Assembly: GCA_035498015.1 (NCBI GenBank) | Contig: DATKAO010000085.1 | Span: 1-57,862 of the forward strand | Length of the DNA: 57,862 nucleotides | Direction: 5' to 3' | Source of the DNA: Myxococcota bacterium | Lineage (GTDB): Bacteria; Myxococcota_A; UBA9160; SZUA-336 | In this document: positions 1 through 7,226 of the stretch, in pieces | How positions within the stretch are numbered: position 1 is the stretch's first letter | Layout: each line of letters begins with the position of its first letter | The notes under the pieces: generated by a model | What the model was told of the DNA's origin: nothing | What the model saw: the letters and a program-made list of their open reading frames with translations, nothing else | The model's database searches: none | Translations under genes and position numbers: made by a program

Positions 1-1058
1 CCGGTGGCCTGCTCCTGCTCGGCGTCGTCGTAGATCTTGATGTCCGCGCCCGGCCACGCCTTGCCGACCGTCCCCGGGAAGCGGCGCCATTCCTGCGGAG
101 TCACCAGAGTCCCACCGCCCTCGGTCGCGGCGTAGTACTCGAAGATCGAGTTCCCCCACCAGTCGAGCATGCGGCGCTTCACGTCGGGCGGGCAGGGTGC
201 GGCGGCGTGCACCATGGTGCGCGTCGAGCTGCAGTCGTACTTGGCGCGCACGTCGGGCGGCAGCGCGAGCATGCGGTGGAACTGGGTGGGCACCATGTGA
301 CTCGTGGTGACCCGGTAGCGGTCGATCAGCCGCAGGCAGTCCTCGGGCGTCCACTTCTCCATCAGCACGAGCGGATGCCCCATGTTGAGCGACGCCGAGC
401 CGAACACCAGCACCGCGGTGTGGTAGAGCGGCGAGCCCACGATGTGCACGTTCCCGTCCTCGGGCTTGATGCCGAACATGGCGAGGAAGCCCGTGAACAG
501 GGTCGCGATCGTATCGGGGTCGAGCGGCGCGAGCGGCCGGCGCACGCCCTTGGGCTTGCCGGTCGTGCCCGAGGTGTAGTTCATGACCGCGCCGGCGAAG
601 CGCTCGGGCGGCGGAGTCATGGCCTGCCCGGCCACCAGGTCGCTGAAGCGGCGGAAGCCACTCACGCGGCCGATCGCGAAGCGGTGTGAGCCGGGGAAGC
701 CGGCCTCGTCGGCCGCCGCCTGCGCGGTCTGGCCGATGCGCTCGTGCGCGATGAACGCCTTGGCCTCGCTGTCCTGCAGGATGTACGCGATCTCGCCCGC
801 GGCGAGGTGCCAGTTGATCGGCACGAGATACCAGCCCGACTGCGCGCACGCGAGGTTCACCGCGATGAACTCGGCGCAGTTCGGCATCGCGACCGCGACC
901 GCGTCGCCGCGCTGCAGCCCCGCGGCGCGCAGGCCGTTCGCGATCTGGTTCTGCAGCGCGTACAGCTCGCCGCGCGTCCATTCCCTGCCGTCGGGCGCGA
1001 CCAGCGCCAGCTTCGACGGGTCCTGCTGCGCGAAATTCCAGAAACCCAGACCGGCCAT
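1..1058 (-). CDS. Acyl-CoA synthetase (AMP-dependent ligase), 3' end cut off
   Basis: Adenylate-forming ligase that would activate a carboxylic acid to its CoA thioester via an acyl-AMP. The translated part (about 352 residues) has the phosphate-binding loop YTSGTTGKPKG near residue 190 and the YAATEGGG adenine-binding motif near residue 320. The C-terminal lid domain lies outside the window. The ATG start is preceded by GGAGAGGGAGCACGG, a good ribosome binding site. It starts 20 bases after the stop of the thiolase-like gene, in the same direction, so it is probably the last visible gene of the operon that begins with the TetR regulator. The family is certain. A steroid-side-chain or bulky acid substrate is inferred only from context. 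Confidence 0.93.
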   Translation of the reverse strand, partial: MAGLGFWNFAQQDPSKLALVAPDGREWTRGELYALQNQIANGLRAAGLQRGDAVAVAMPNCAEFIAVNLACAQSGWYLVPINWHLAAGEIAYILQDSEAKAFIAHERIGQTAQAAADEAGFPGSHRFAIGRVSGFRRFSDLVAGQAMTPPPERFAGAVMNYTSGTTGKPKGVRRPLAPLDPDTIATLFTGFLAMFGIKPEDGNVHIVGSPLYHTAVLVFGSASLNMGHPLVLMEKWTPEDCLRLIDRYRVTTSHMVPTQFHRMLALPPDVRAKYDCSSTRTMVHAAAPCPPDVKRRMLDWWGNSIFEYYAATEGGGTLVTPQEWRRFPGTVGKAWPGADIKIYDDAEQEQAT

Positions 1059-1078
1059 CCGTGCTCCCTCTCCGAGAC

Positions 1079-2236
1079 TCAGGGTTTGTGGTCGGCGACG
1101 ATGTACGTGCTGAAATACTGTGACCCGCCGCCGTAGGCGTGCCCCAGCGCCTTGTGCACGCCGTCGACCTGGTGCTCGCCCGCCTGGCCGCGCACCTGCA
1201 TGGCCGCCTCGGCGAAGCGGATCAGCCCCGACGCGCCGATCGGGTTGGACGACAGCACGCCGCCCGACATGTTCACCGGCAGGTCGCCGTCGAGCGCGGT
1301 CGCGCCCTCGTAAGTCATCCGCCAGCCCTGGCCCTCCTCGGCGAAGCCCATGGTCTCCATCCACATGGGCTCGAACCAGCTGAAGGGCACGTAGATCTCC
1401 GCGCAGTCGATCTCCTTGCGCGGGTTGGTGATGCCGGCTTTGGCGTACAGGTCCTTCGCGTTCATGCGGCCGGCCATCGGGTTCACCTGGTCGCGGCCGG
1501 CGAACATGGTCGGCTCGGAGCGCATCGCCGTGGCGTGCACCCACGCGGGCTTGCCGGGTGACTTCGCGGCCGCGCGCGCGCTGGCGAAGACCATGGCGCA
1601 CGCGCCGTCCGAAGAGGGGCAGGTCTCGAGATAGCGGATCGGGTCCCAGAGCATGGGTGAGTTCATCACCTGCTCGAAGGTGACTCCCGGGATCTTCACG
1701 TGCGCGTAGGGGTTCTTGAGCGCGTTCTGGCGGTCCTTCACCGCCACGCGGATGCCGGTGTCCTCGGGCGCGCCCGAGCGGCGCATGTAGCCGCGCACGA
1801 GCGGCGCGAAGTAGCCGCCCGCGCCCGCGATCACCGCGACACTGAACGGTGTCGACACGGTGAGCGCCCACATCGCGTTCGACTCGGACTGCTTCTCGAA
1901 GGCCACGCACAGCACGCGCTCGAACACGCCCGACTCGACCAGCGACGAGGCCACGATGCCGGTCGAGCCGCCCACGCTGCCCGCGGTGTGCACGCGGATC
2001 ATGGGCTTGCCCGCCGCGCCCAGCGCGTCGGCCAGGAACATCTCGGGCATCATCACGCCCTCGAACATGTCGGGCGCCTTGCCGATCACCACCGCGTCGA
2101 TGTCCTTGAAGGACAGGTCGGCGTCGGCGAGCGCGGCCAGCGCCGCCTCGCGACACAGTCCGGGCATCGACACGTCGATGCGCTTGGCGTCGTACTTGGT
2201 CTGGCCGATCCCGACGACCGCGCTGTGCTCGCCCAT
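1079..2236 (-). CDS. Thiolase-like protein without nucleophilic Cys (Ltp/SCP-x type)
   Basis: Thiolase-fold protein of 385 residues, similar in type to the lipid-transfer-protein (SCP-x/Ltp) thiolases of steroid catabolism. Where ordinary thiolases have the acylated cysteine (ACASG), this one reads HTAGSVGGS near residues 85-93, so the nucleophile is missing. The C-terminal GHAYGGG motif and the NPIGASG segment are present. Known Ltp2-type enzymes of this class work as retro-aldolases on a side-chain thioester in complex with a DUF35 protein, and two DUF35 genes sit upstream. The start ATG overlaps the preceding stop (TGATG) and has GGAGGGAGACTG before it. Claisen thiolysis by the usual mechanism is unlikely. 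Retro-aldol cleavage is inference. Confidence 0.88.
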   Translation of the reverse strand: MGEHSAVVGIGQTKYDAKRIDVSMPGLCREAALAALADADLSFKDIDAVVIGKAPDMFEGVMMPEMFLADALGAAGKPMIRVHTAGSVGGSTGIVASSLVESGVFERVLCVAFEKQSESNAMWALTVSTPFSVAVIAGAGGYFAPLVRGYMRRSGAPEDTGIRVAVKDRQNALKNPYAHVKIPGVTFEQVMNSPMLWDPIRYLETCPSSDGACAMVFASARAAAKSPGKPAWVHATAMRSEPTMFAGRDQVNPMAGRMNAKDLYAKAGITNPRKEIDCAEIYVPFSWFEPMWMETMGFAEEGQGWRMTYEGATALDGDLPVNMSGGVLSSNPIGASGLIRFAEAAMQVRGQAGEHQVDGVHKALGHAYGGGSQYFSTYIVADHKP

Positions 2237-3285
2237 CAGTCTCCCTCCAAGACGCAAACCAGGTTCTGCTGCAGACAGGGGCCCTGGGTCGCGTGGGCGA
2301 CTGCGCGGTCGCCGTGACCGGCCATGATTCGCGCCGCCGCCTCGCCGATCCGCACGAGGCCCGCGGCCATGAGCGCGTGCGACGCGAGCGCGCCGCCCGA
2401 CGGATTGATCTTTACGTTCTCGCCCAGCCCGAGCGCCGCGCGCAGGATCAGCTCCTGGTGCGAGTAGGGCGCGTGCAGCTCGGCGAAGTCGACCTTGCCC
2501 TTGTGCACCCCCGCCTTTGCGCCCGCGATCTCGCTCGAAGCCGAGCGCACGAGCTCGCGCGCGCCCAGTGACTGCGGCTCGATCCGATGGTCGATGCCGC
2601 GGATCCATACCGGCCGCTCGCACAGCTGGCGCGCGCGCTCGCCCGCGACCATGACCAGCGCCGACGCGCCGTCGGTCACCGGCGGCAGGTCGTGCGCGCG
2701 CAGCGGCGAGCTCACGTAGGGCTCGGCCAGGAGCTTCTCGACCGAGAACTCGCCCGAGACCACGGCGTGTGGATTGCCGATCGCGGACCGCCGGCTGCGC
2801 GCCACCACCTCGGCCAGCTCGCGCTCGCTCTTGCCCGTGGCTTCGAGGAACGCGCGCGCCTGGATCGCCGCCAGGCTGTGCGCGTCGGGCCACAGCGGAG
2901 TCACCGTGTAGGGGTCGAGCTGGAGCGCGAGCACCTCCGCGATGTCGCCCGGCGACGACTTGCCGAACGAATACACGAGCGCGGAGTCGACGTCGCCGGT
3001 CTGGATCTTGATCCAGGCCTCGTACAGCGCCCACGCGCCGTCCATCTCGACGTGTGACTCGCGGATCGGCGGCCAGGCCCCCACCGCGTCGAGCGCGCCC
3101 ACGAACGCGAAGCTCTGGCCCTGCAGGTAGTCACTCGAGCCCGAGCAGGTGAAGCCGATCTCGGTGCGCGGCATGCGCGAGGCCCCGACCGCCTCGTGCA
3201 CCACGGGCATCAGGATCTCGATCTCGTTGCGCAGCTCGCGCGCCTTGGCCGACTGCGCGAACGACACGATCGCGACGTCGCGCAT
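2236..3285 (-). CDS. Second thiolase-like protein without nucleophilic Cys (Ltp type)
   Basis: Thiolase-fold protein of 349 residues, translationally coupled at both ends: its ATG overlaps the DUF35 stop and its TGA overlaps the next ATG. The usual nucleophile segment is replaced by HVEMDGAWAL (around residue 80), so no catalytic cysteine is seen. The KINPSGGALASHALMAAG segment near residue 300 is the typical NPxGG thiolase motif, and the end carries HATQGPCLQQN. A ribosome binding site AAGGAG lies inside the end of the DUF35 gene. The pair with its downstream neighbour resembles the mycobacterial ltp4-ltp3 arrangement as I remember it. Likely role: subunit of a DUF35/thiolase-like complex acting on a CoA thioester. 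Exact reaction unknown. Confidence 0.87.
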   Translation of the reverse strand: MRDVAIVSFAQSAKARELRNEIEILMPVVHEAVGASRMPRTEIGFTCSGSSDYLQGQSFAFVGALDAVGAWPPIRESHVEMDGAWALYEAWIKIQTGDVDSALVYSFGKSSPGDIAEVLALQLDPYTVTPLWPDAHSLAAIQARAFLEATGKSERELAEVVARSRRSAIGNPHAVVSGEFSVEKLLAEPYVSSPLRAHDLPPVTDGASALVMVAGERARQLCERPVWIRGIDHRIEPQSLGARELVRSASSEIAGAKAGVHKGKVDFAELHAPYSHQELILRAALGLGENVKINPSGGALASHALMAAGLVRIGEAAARIMAGHGDRAVAHATQGPCLQQNLVCVLEGD

Positions 3286-3779
3286 CAGAGGTGCTCCTTG
3301 TACGAGTCGAACTCGGCGTCGGGCTCGGCCACGGGCTTGAAGTAGCGGATGCTCGACATCGACGGCCCGAGGTCCTTCCGGTCGACCCACACGGCCTGCA
3401 CGCGCATGCCCATGCGCACCTGTTCGAGCGGGCACTCCTGCAGGACGTGGTTGAACGGGATGTTCGCGCCGTCGAGCAGCACGGCGACGCAGGCGTAGGG
3501 CGGAGTGAACGACAGGTTCTCCGACGGCACGCGCACGATGCAGAACGTTGTGACCGTGCCCCTGTCCGAGACCTGCAGCTCCTCTTCGGTCGCGACCGCG
3601 CAGCGCGGACAGGCGCCGCGCGCCGGCACGTAGACACGGCGGCACTCGGGGCAGCGCTGGCCCAGGATGCGGCCCTCCGCGATGCCGCGCAGGAAGCGGC
3701 TCTGCGCGCGGCCGGTCACGTAGTCGTAGTCGAGCACGACGGGAGTCACGATGCTCTTCACGAGCTCCAGCTCCGCCAT
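3285..3779 (-). CDS. DUF35 OB-fold protein with zinc ribbon
   Basis: 164-residue member of the DUF35 family: an N-terminal helix, a zinc ribbon (CPEC near residue 43 and CPRC near residue 57, a Cys4 site), then an OB-fold carrying RVPSENLSFTPPY and a RMGMRVQAVW strand. In steroid catabolism such proteins bind the CoA thioester and form complexes with enoyl-CoA hydratases or Ltp aldolases. It starts one base after the stop of the other DUF35 gene and overlaps the thiolase-like start by one base, so all are probably made together. The family is clear. The partner assignment to the adjacent thiolase-like proteins is inferred from coupling. Confidence 0.9.
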   Translation of the reverse strand: MAELELVKSIVTPVVLDYDYVTGRAQSRFLRGIAEGRILGQRCPECRRVYVPARGACPRCAVATEEELQVSDRGTVTTFCIVRVPSENLSFTPPYACVAVLLDGANIPFNHVLQECPLEQVRMGMRVQAVWVDRKDLGPSMSSIRYFKPVAEPDAEFDSYKEHL

Positions 3780-3780
3780 C

Positions 3781-4227
3781 TCAGGCCTCCGGCTCGAAGC
3801 AGGCCAGGTCGGCCGGCTCGCCCTTGGTGTCGCTGCGCCAGCGCGGCCGAACGCGCAGTCCGGTGCGCATGCGCGACTCGGCCCCGGCGTCGACCGCGTG
3901 CAGCAGGGGAGTGTCTGCGCCGTCGAGCTGGATCAGCGCGTACGCGAAGGGGTGTTGGAGCGGCTGCTTGGCGCGCGGCGCAGTCACCCAGGTCCAGCTC
4001 TTCACCACGCCGCCCGGGCCCACCGGCACGAACTCGCCCGTCGTGGCGTCGCCGGTCGCCGGGTCGTACTCCGAAGGCGGCACGAGCACGCGGCCCTGGC
4101 GGGTCTTGTTTCCCACCAGCCGGCGCTCGCGCAGCTCGGCGAAGAAGCGGCCGAGCACCGGACCGACGGAGCGCCGGTAGGCGTACTCGAGGTGGTGCCG
4201 CGCGGTCAGCGGCGCGTCCTGTGACAA
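3781..4227 (-). CDS. DUF35-type OB-fold protein lacking zinc-ribbon cysteines
   Basis: 148 residues. The N-terminal part (LEYAYRRSVGPVLGRFFAEL) followed by a loop with VLVPP and an OB-fold ending in TGLRVRPRW matches the DUF35 layout, but the four zinc-ribbon cysteines of its neighbour are absent. I chose the TTG at 4227 because GGAGG lies six bases before it, inside the end of the TetR gene. No ATG fits. It probably provides the second half of a heteromeric complex with the zinc-containing DUF35 protein and the two thiolase-like proteins. Function by sequence alone: binding of acyl-CoA-type ligands, inferred. Confidence 0.82.
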   Translation of the reverse strand: MSQDAPLTARHHLEYAYRRSVGPVLGRFFAELRERRLVGNKTRQGRVLVPPSEYDPATGDATTGEFVPVGPGGVVKSWTWVTAPRAKQPLQHPFAYALIQLDGADTPLLHAVDAGAESRMRTGLRVRPRWRSDTKGEPADLACFEPEA

Positions 4228-4228
4228 G

Positions 4229-4912
4229 TCAGTCCTCCACGGGCCGCGCGTCGAAGCGCGCGCCCTCCAGCATGAGCCGCGCCGCGGCGCGAATCTTGCG
4301 CGGGATGGCGGCGGGATCGGGCTCGGCGCCGATCACCCAGCCGATCAACGCCGCGAACCACACGCCGGTCAGCGCATCGGCGAGCTCGGCCTCTTCCGCG
4401 CCGGGCTCGAAGCTCTCGAGTGACTCGAGCAAGAGTCCGGGCGCGTCGCGCAGCGAGGCCACGATCATGCGCGCGATGCGCCGATTCGAGGCCGCGATCT
4501 GCTGCGCCGTCTCGCGCTCGCTGCCCGACATGGCCCGGACCAGCGCGCTGCCGAGCTGCGCGTTGCGCAGCAGCCCTCGCGTGGCGCGCCGGAAGAAGCC
4601 CGTGACCCGCTCGTGCGGGGTGCGTCCCTGGGCGGGACGCGTCGCCAGGCTCTGCTCCAGGCGAGTCACACCCTCGTCGAACGCGAACAAGAGGATGTCT
4701 TCCTTGCTGCGGAAGTACTTGTAGAGCGTGCCCAGGGCGACGTCGGACTGCTCGGCCACGTCGCGCAGCCGCACCGCGTCGAAGCCGCCCTGCTCGGCCA
4801 GCCCCACGGCCGTGTCGACGATGCGCCGCATGCGGCGCAGCTGGCTCGCGACGAGCTTGGGCGGGGGCGCCGCGCTCGCCTTCGTGACGCTGGCCAGGGG
4901 GGTGCGGCGCAT
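4229..4912 (-). CDS. TetR-family regulator, KstR-like
   Basis: 227-residue TetR repressor. The helix-turn-helix (about residues 30-70) reads GGFDAVRLRDVAEQSDVALG then TLYKYFRSKED, very like mycobacterial KstR as I remember it. The C-terminal domain has the ligand-pocket helices ending in GVWFAALIGWVIG. KstR represses cholesterol catabolism genes and is released by a CoA-thioester intermediate. The ATG at 4912 was chosen because an upstream in-frame extension would run through the operator and the divergent gene. A 14-base KstR-type palindrome lies 12 bases upstream, so autorepression and control of the divergent oxidoreductase are expected. Its stop is followed directly by the DUF35 gene, making it the first gene of the operon. 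Naming it KstR is inference from helix similarity plus operator. Confidence 0.87.
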   Translation of the reverse strand: MRRTPLASVTKASAAPPPKLVASQLRRMRRIVDTAVGLAEQGGFDAVRLRDVAEQSDVALGTLYKYFRSKEDILLFAFDEGVTRLEQSLATRPAQGRTPHERVTGFFRRATRGLLRNAQLGSALVRAMSGSERETAQQIAASNRRIARMIVASLRDAPGLLLESLESFEPGAEEAELADALTGVWFAALIGWVIGAEPDPAAIPRKIRAAARLMLEGARFDARPVED

Positions 4913-4923
4913 AGGGAGGCAAT

Positions 4924-4937
4924 TAGAACACGTTACA
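4924..4937. promoter_or_regulatory. KstR-type operator in divergent promoter
   Basis: The 14 bases TAGAACACGTTACA match the published KstR pattern TnnAACnnGTTnnA at every fixed position. They sit 12 bases from the regulator start and 35 bases from the oxidoreductase start, so one bound repressor could block both promoters. The site is AT-rich relative to its surroundings. Match seen directly; binding is inferred. Confidence 0.75.
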
Positions 4938-4972
4938 AACCGCGTTCGCAATCGTAGTACCATTCCGGCGAC

Positions 4973-5980
4973 ATGAAGCTCGGACTCCAGCTCGGCTACT
5001 GGCAGGCGCAGCCTCCGACGAATCACGTGCAGCTCGCGCAAGAAGCGGAGCGCCTGGGCTTCGATTCGGTCTGGACGGCCGAGGCGTGGGGCTCCGACGC
5101 GTTCACGCCGCTGGCCTGGATCGGGGCGCACACCTCGCGCATCAAGCTCGCGACCGGGATCGTGCAGATCTCGGCGCGCACGCCGGCCTCGACCGCCATG
5201 CACGCACTCACTCTCGACCACCTGTCGAAGGGCCGGGTGATCCTGGGGCTGGGTGTTTCGGGGCCGCAGGTCGTCGAGGGCTGGTACGGCCAGCCGTTCG
5301 ACAAGCCGCTGGCGCGCACGCGCGAGTATGTCTCGATCGTGCGCCAGGTGCTGCGCCGCGAGTCACCCGTGACCAACGCGGGCAAGCACTACCCGCTGCC
5401 CTACACCGGCGCCGGCGCGTGGGGCTTGGGCAAGCCGCTGCGCTCGATCGTCCACCCGCTGCGCGCCGACCTGCCGATCTACCTGGGCGCCGAGGGCCCG
5501 AAGAACGTGGCGCTCGCGGCCGAGATCTGCGACGGCTGGCTGCCGCTCTACTACTCGCCGTTCCGGCCCGAGGTCTACGCCCAGTCACTCGCGAAGGCAA
5601 AGCCCGGCTTCGAGGTCGTGCAGGGGCTCCTGGTCAACGTCACCGACGACGTCTCGGCGGGTCTCGCGCCCGTGAAGGCGATGCTGGGCTTCTACATCGG
5701 GGGCATGGGCGCGAAGCAGCACAACTTCCACAAAGAGCTCATGGGCCGCATGGGCTACGAGGCCGAGGCGGACCGCATCCAGGAGCTGTTCTTCGAGAAC
5801 AAGCGCGGCGAGGCGATCGCCGCGGTGCCGGACGCCTTCGCCGACGAGATCTCGCTGGTCGGGCCGATCGAGCGCATCCGCGACCGGCTCAGCGCCTGGA
5901 AGGGCACGCCGGTCACGACCCTCCTGATGTCCTCGCACGACCCGCAAGTCATGCGAAAGATGGCGGAGCTGGTGTTGTAG
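4973..5980 (+). CDS. LLM-class (F420/flavin-dependent) oxidoreductase
   Basis: 335-residue luciferase-like TIM-barrel oxidoreductase. It shows the family's N-terminal strand MKLGLQLGYWQ, the ATGIVQISARTP loop near residue 60, the DHLSKGRVILGLGVSGPQ stretch near residue 85, and the GAEGPKNVALAAEICDGWLP motif near residue 175. Similar actinobacterial proteins use coenzyme F420 rather than FMN. The cofactor cannot be decided here. It is divergent from the KstR-like operon and shares its operator, as does a mycobacterial relative next to ltp3/ltp4 (recalled, not checked). Role proposed: redox step in degradation of a steroid-like compound. The ribosome binding site is weak (CCGGCG). Confidence 0.9.
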   Translation: MKLGLQLGYWQAQPPTNHVQLAQEAERLGFDSVWTAEAWGSDAFTPLAWIGAHTSRIKLATGIVQISARTPASTAMHALTLDHLSKGRVILGLGVSGPQVVEGWYGQPFDKPLARTREYVSIVRQVLRRESPVTNAGKHYPLPYTGAGAWGLGKPLRSIVHPLRADLPIYLGAEGPKNVALAAEICDGWLPLYYSPFRPEVYAQSLAKAKPGFEVVQGLLVNVTDDVSAGLAPVKAMLGFYIGGMGAKQHNFHKELMGRMGYEAEADRIQELFFENKRGEAIAAVPDAFADEISLVGPIERIRDRLSAWKGTPVTTLLMSSHDPQVMRKMAELVL

Positions 5981-6034
5981 AGCGGGCGCATCCGGGGCTG
6001 CCCAATACGAGCACCCCGGAGCATGCGGAGCGCG

Positions 6035-6091
6035 GGTAGGGTGCTCGCGCGATCACCGGTAGGGTGCCCATGCGACCATATGGTAGGGTGC
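6035..6091 (+). repeat. Three direct repeats of GGTAGGGTGC
   Basis: Exact copies of the 10-base word GGTAGGGTGC start at 6035, 6058 and 6082, that is 23 and 24 bases apart, roughly two helix turns. They fill the promoter region just ahead of the DUF3047/RND operon, within the 139-base gap after the LLM gene. Regular spacing suggests a regulator binding on one face of the helix, but no known regulator motif is recognised. Confidence 0.6.
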
Positions 6092-6119
6092 GGCCTCGCG
6101 CGGGGGGCGCGGAGGGCTC

Positions 6120-7226
6120 GTGCACAAGACCAGCGCCCAGGGCGCGCTCGCCGATCGGTGGGCCAGACTGACTGCCGCGTTGCCGGCCGATCTGCGCGCG
6201 CGCACGATCGCCGAGGCCCGCGTCGTGCGCCTGCCCGGGAACGTTCCGCCGTGGACGGACACCGGCCTGCGCCTCGCCAAGGGCGAGGAGGTCTCGGTGC
6301 TGGCCGAGGGACGGATCGTGACCTCCGAGGCCGCGGGTCTCTCGTTCGGGCCGCGCTTCGCGCTCTGGGCCCGGATCGGCGGGCGCGGCCCGATCTGGAC
6401 CGGCACGCGCGACACGCAGAGCTTCCGGGCCGAGCGCGACGGCGCGCTCGAGCTCGCGGTCTACAACGGCGAGTGGAAGACGCCCGACGGCGTGCTGGCG
6501 ACGCCCGTCGAGGCCTACGCGGGAACGAGCGGCGCGCTCGACGTGCTGGTCGTGCGCTGGCGCGGCGACGCGCAGCCGGGTCTGGCGGCGCTGGCCAGCA
6601 CGAGCCCGGGCGAGCCGCTCGTGAGTGCCGAGCTCGAGAGACTCGCCGCGCCCGCCGTGCGACCTGCCGGCTGGAGCTACCTGTGGTTCCTGGGCCAGAG
6701 CGAGGTGTACCGCGCGCAGCGCGTGGGGGCGAGTCACTCGATCGCCTGCCGCTGCCAGGACGACGTGGCGATCCTGCGCCGCCCGATCGACCTGGCGCTC
6801 GATGCGGAGAGTGAGATCCGCTGGCGCTGGAAGATCGACCGGCTGCCCTCGAGCCAGCCCGAAGACTCGCTTCTGAGTCACGACTATCTCTCGGTCGCGC
6901 TCGAGTTCGACGACGGCCGAGACCTGTCGTGGTTCTGGAGCTCGAGCCTGCCGATCGGAAAGAGCTTCGCCTGCCCGATCCCGCAGTGGACCCCGCGCGA
7001 GACGCACCAGGTCGTGCGCACGGGTGCGGCGGGCCTGGGCGCGTGGCAGTCGGAGCGGCGCGCCATCCTGGCCGATCACGCGGCCGCGATCGGCGGCGCC
7101 ACGCCGCGCCGCGCGGTGGCCGTCTGGCTGATCGCCACGAGCATCTTCCAGCACGGCCTGGGCGAGGCCGAGTTCGCAGACATCGCCGTCGAGAGCGGCG
7201 GCAAGACCGTCGAGGTGATTGGCTGA
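6120..7226 (+). CDS. DUF3047 protein with N-terminal lectin-like beta domain
   Basis: 368 residues. The GTG at 6120 follows GGAGGG by three bases. The C-terminal half (about 185-365) carries the DUF3047 pattern: a tryptophan-rich IRWRWKIDRLP strand, DYLSVALEFDDGRDLSWFWS, and a late ERRAILADH motif. The N-terminal part (about 40-150) has the GEEVSVLAEGRI and ALWARIGGRGP pattern of PA-IL-like galactose-binding beta sandwiches, though this assignment is weak. No clear signal peptide is seen. Its stop overlaps the start of the RND transporter (TGATG), so the two products are probably made together and may act on the same exported or imported molecule. Biochemical role unknown. Confidence 0.82.
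   Translation: MHKTSAQGALADRWARLTAALPADLRARTIAEARVVRLPGNVPPWTDTGLRLAKGEEVSVLAEGRIVTSEAAGLSFGPRFALWARIGGRGPIWTGTRDTQSFRAERDGALELAVYNGEWKTPDGVLATPVEAYAGTSGALDVLVVRWRGDAQPGLAALASTSPGEPLVSAELERLAAPAVRPAGWSYLWFLGQSEVYRAQRVGASHSIACRCQDDVAILRRPIDLALDAESEIRWRWKIDRLPSSQPEDSLLSHDYLSVALEFDDGRDLSWFWSSSLPIGKSFACPIPQWTPRETHQVVRTGAAGLGAWQSERRAILADHAAAIGGATPRRAVAVWLIATSIFQHGLGEAEFADIAVESGGKTVEVIG

Noticed and set aside
3286-3645. N-terminal extension of the second thiolase-like frame upstream of 3285
   Set aside because: It overlaps the DUF35 gene in another frame, has no similarity, and the ATG at 3285 has a good ribosome binding site.
4913-5221. N-terminal extension of the TetR frame to 5221
   Set aside because: It would cross the operator and the divergent LLM coding region; TetR proteins are about 200 residues.
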